Positions 5,312-5,794 of a stretch of 5,794 nt of DNA are shown one piece after another. The first letter of the stretch is position 1. Every line of letters starts with the position of its first letter. The notes under the pieces were generated by a model. It was not told the DNA's origin, did not search any database, and saw nothing but the letters and a program-made list of their open reading frames with translations. The DNA is from an uncultured Bacteroidales bacterium (GTDB lineage Bacteria > Bacteroidota > Bacteroidia > Bacteroidales > Lentimicrobiaceae), in the NCBI GenBank assembly GCA_937894795.1, contig CALCQV010000082.1, positions 1 through 5,794 of the forward strand, read 5' to 3'. A program made the translations under genes and the position numbers.

Positions 5312-5794
5312 TTAATGATTTATTTCTTCCAGAGTATACCCGGCAGTCACCGTTTCTATTAAAACCTTTTTGACTTCTTTTGTAGTTGAATCGATTAACT
5401 TAAACTTTGACTGATCAAAAAATGCGTAGTTTACTCCACCCTCATGCATGGCACTAATATATTCAACTCCGTCAATTCCCAATGATTTAATGAATTCACA
5501 TAGATATTGTGAAGGTAAATATTCGAGGTCGGAGTCTTTCCTTCTTAATGGTTTTGAGAGTGCAGTACTGAATTGCTGGAGAATATTCTTATTGCTGACA
5601 TATTCTTTTAAATCAAGGTCGGGTGAGAAAGGTGAGATGTTATGAATATCACTTAATAAAACTACTTTAAGATCTTCTAAAAGTTCAAATTTTCCTACAG
5701 ACACGTAATCCAAGAAAGAAGCCCTTACTTCATAAAGTGTTGTTTCTTCACTTTTAGCCAGGTATAAGTATGAAATTCCTGATGGATTTGCTCT
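5312..5794 (-). CDS. RES-domain protein, C-terminal part; 5' end beyond right edge
   Basis: The frame is open from base 5794 to a TAA at 5312-5314, giving 160 residues with no start in the window. A TTG at 5711-5713 is internal, since conserved sequence continues upstream of it. The first visible residues read RANPSGISYLYLA, then TTLYEVR, the hallmark beginning of a RES domain. Later EYLPSQYLCEFIKSLGIDGVEY, a serine in YISAMHEGGVNYAFFD and LIDSTT complete the fold. The Arg1, Tyr (9 or 11), Glu22 and Ser positions match the polar residues known to matter in RES toxins such as MbcT and ParT, so the site looks intact. Known members degrade NAD+ (phosphorolysis) or ADP-ribosylate targets, usually as the toxin with an Xre-type antitoxin. 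Longer solitary versions with an N-terminal HEPN-like domain also exist, and the missing 5' part decides between them. It lies 3 bases before pglC. Two 60-base lines are 23% and 30% GC. Activity is inferred from fold only. Confidence 0.88.
   Translation of the reverse strand, partial: RANPSGISYLYLAKSEETTLYEVRASFLDYVSVGKFELLEDLKVVLLSDIHNISPFSPDLDLKEYVSNKNILQQFSTALSKPLRRKDSDLEYLPSQYLCEFIKSLGIDGVEYISAMHEGGVNYAFFDQSKFKLIDSTTKEVKKVLIETVTAGYTLEEINH

Noticed and set aside
5448..5645. Plus-strand 65-codon frame opposite the RES gene
   Set aside because: It is antisense to the conserved RES domain, a shadow frame.

Overview
The window looks like a Bacteroidetes chromosome segment. The signs are moderate to low GC, little Shine-Dalgarno sequence in front of most genes, a TAnnTTTG-type -7 box ahead of the one gene with a clear upstream region, a TPR / single-helix / HTH regulator of a kind common in that phylum, and a secreted Asp-box repeat protein. 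The genus cannot be told. Every gene I can support is on the minus strand, so the window reads from right to left.

Right part (about 3260-5794): a tightly packed cell-surface polysaccharide or glycan gene string. Its first visible gene runs off the right edge and encodes most of a RES domain (NAD-consuming toxin superfamily). Three bases later comes a small PglC-type phosphoglycosyltransferase. It overlaps by 8 bases a PglD-type left-handed beta-helix sugar N-acetyltransferase, which is followed after 20 bases by an AT-rich multi-pass membrane protein of unknown function. The PglC and PglD pair would acetylate a UDP-amino sugar and load the resulting phospho-sugar onto undecaprenyl phosphate, starting a glycan. 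The aminotransferase that often sits beside this pair is not in the window.

Middle (2839-3259): about 420 bases without a convincing gene. It holds a probable promoter for the regulator to its left, two perfect 7-bp hairpins and some weak plus-strand open frames. It separates the end of the glycan gene string from the regulator.

Left part (1-2838): a 577-residue regulator with signal peptide, TPR array, one membrane helix, coiled coil and LuxR/GerE-like HTH (1105-2838); a 206-base spacer containing an inverted repeat; a doubtful small frame of at least 85 codons (641-898); and the N-terminal 207 residues of a secreted Asp-box (BNR-like) repeat protein, which leaves the window at base 1. A CAAA tetranucleotide tract lies just upstream of that last gene. 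No RNA genes, CRISPR array or insertion sequence were seen. I found no clear-cut new system. The points most worth a second look are the RES gene abutting the glycan genes, the unexplained membrane protein, and the non-coding stretch at 2839-3259.
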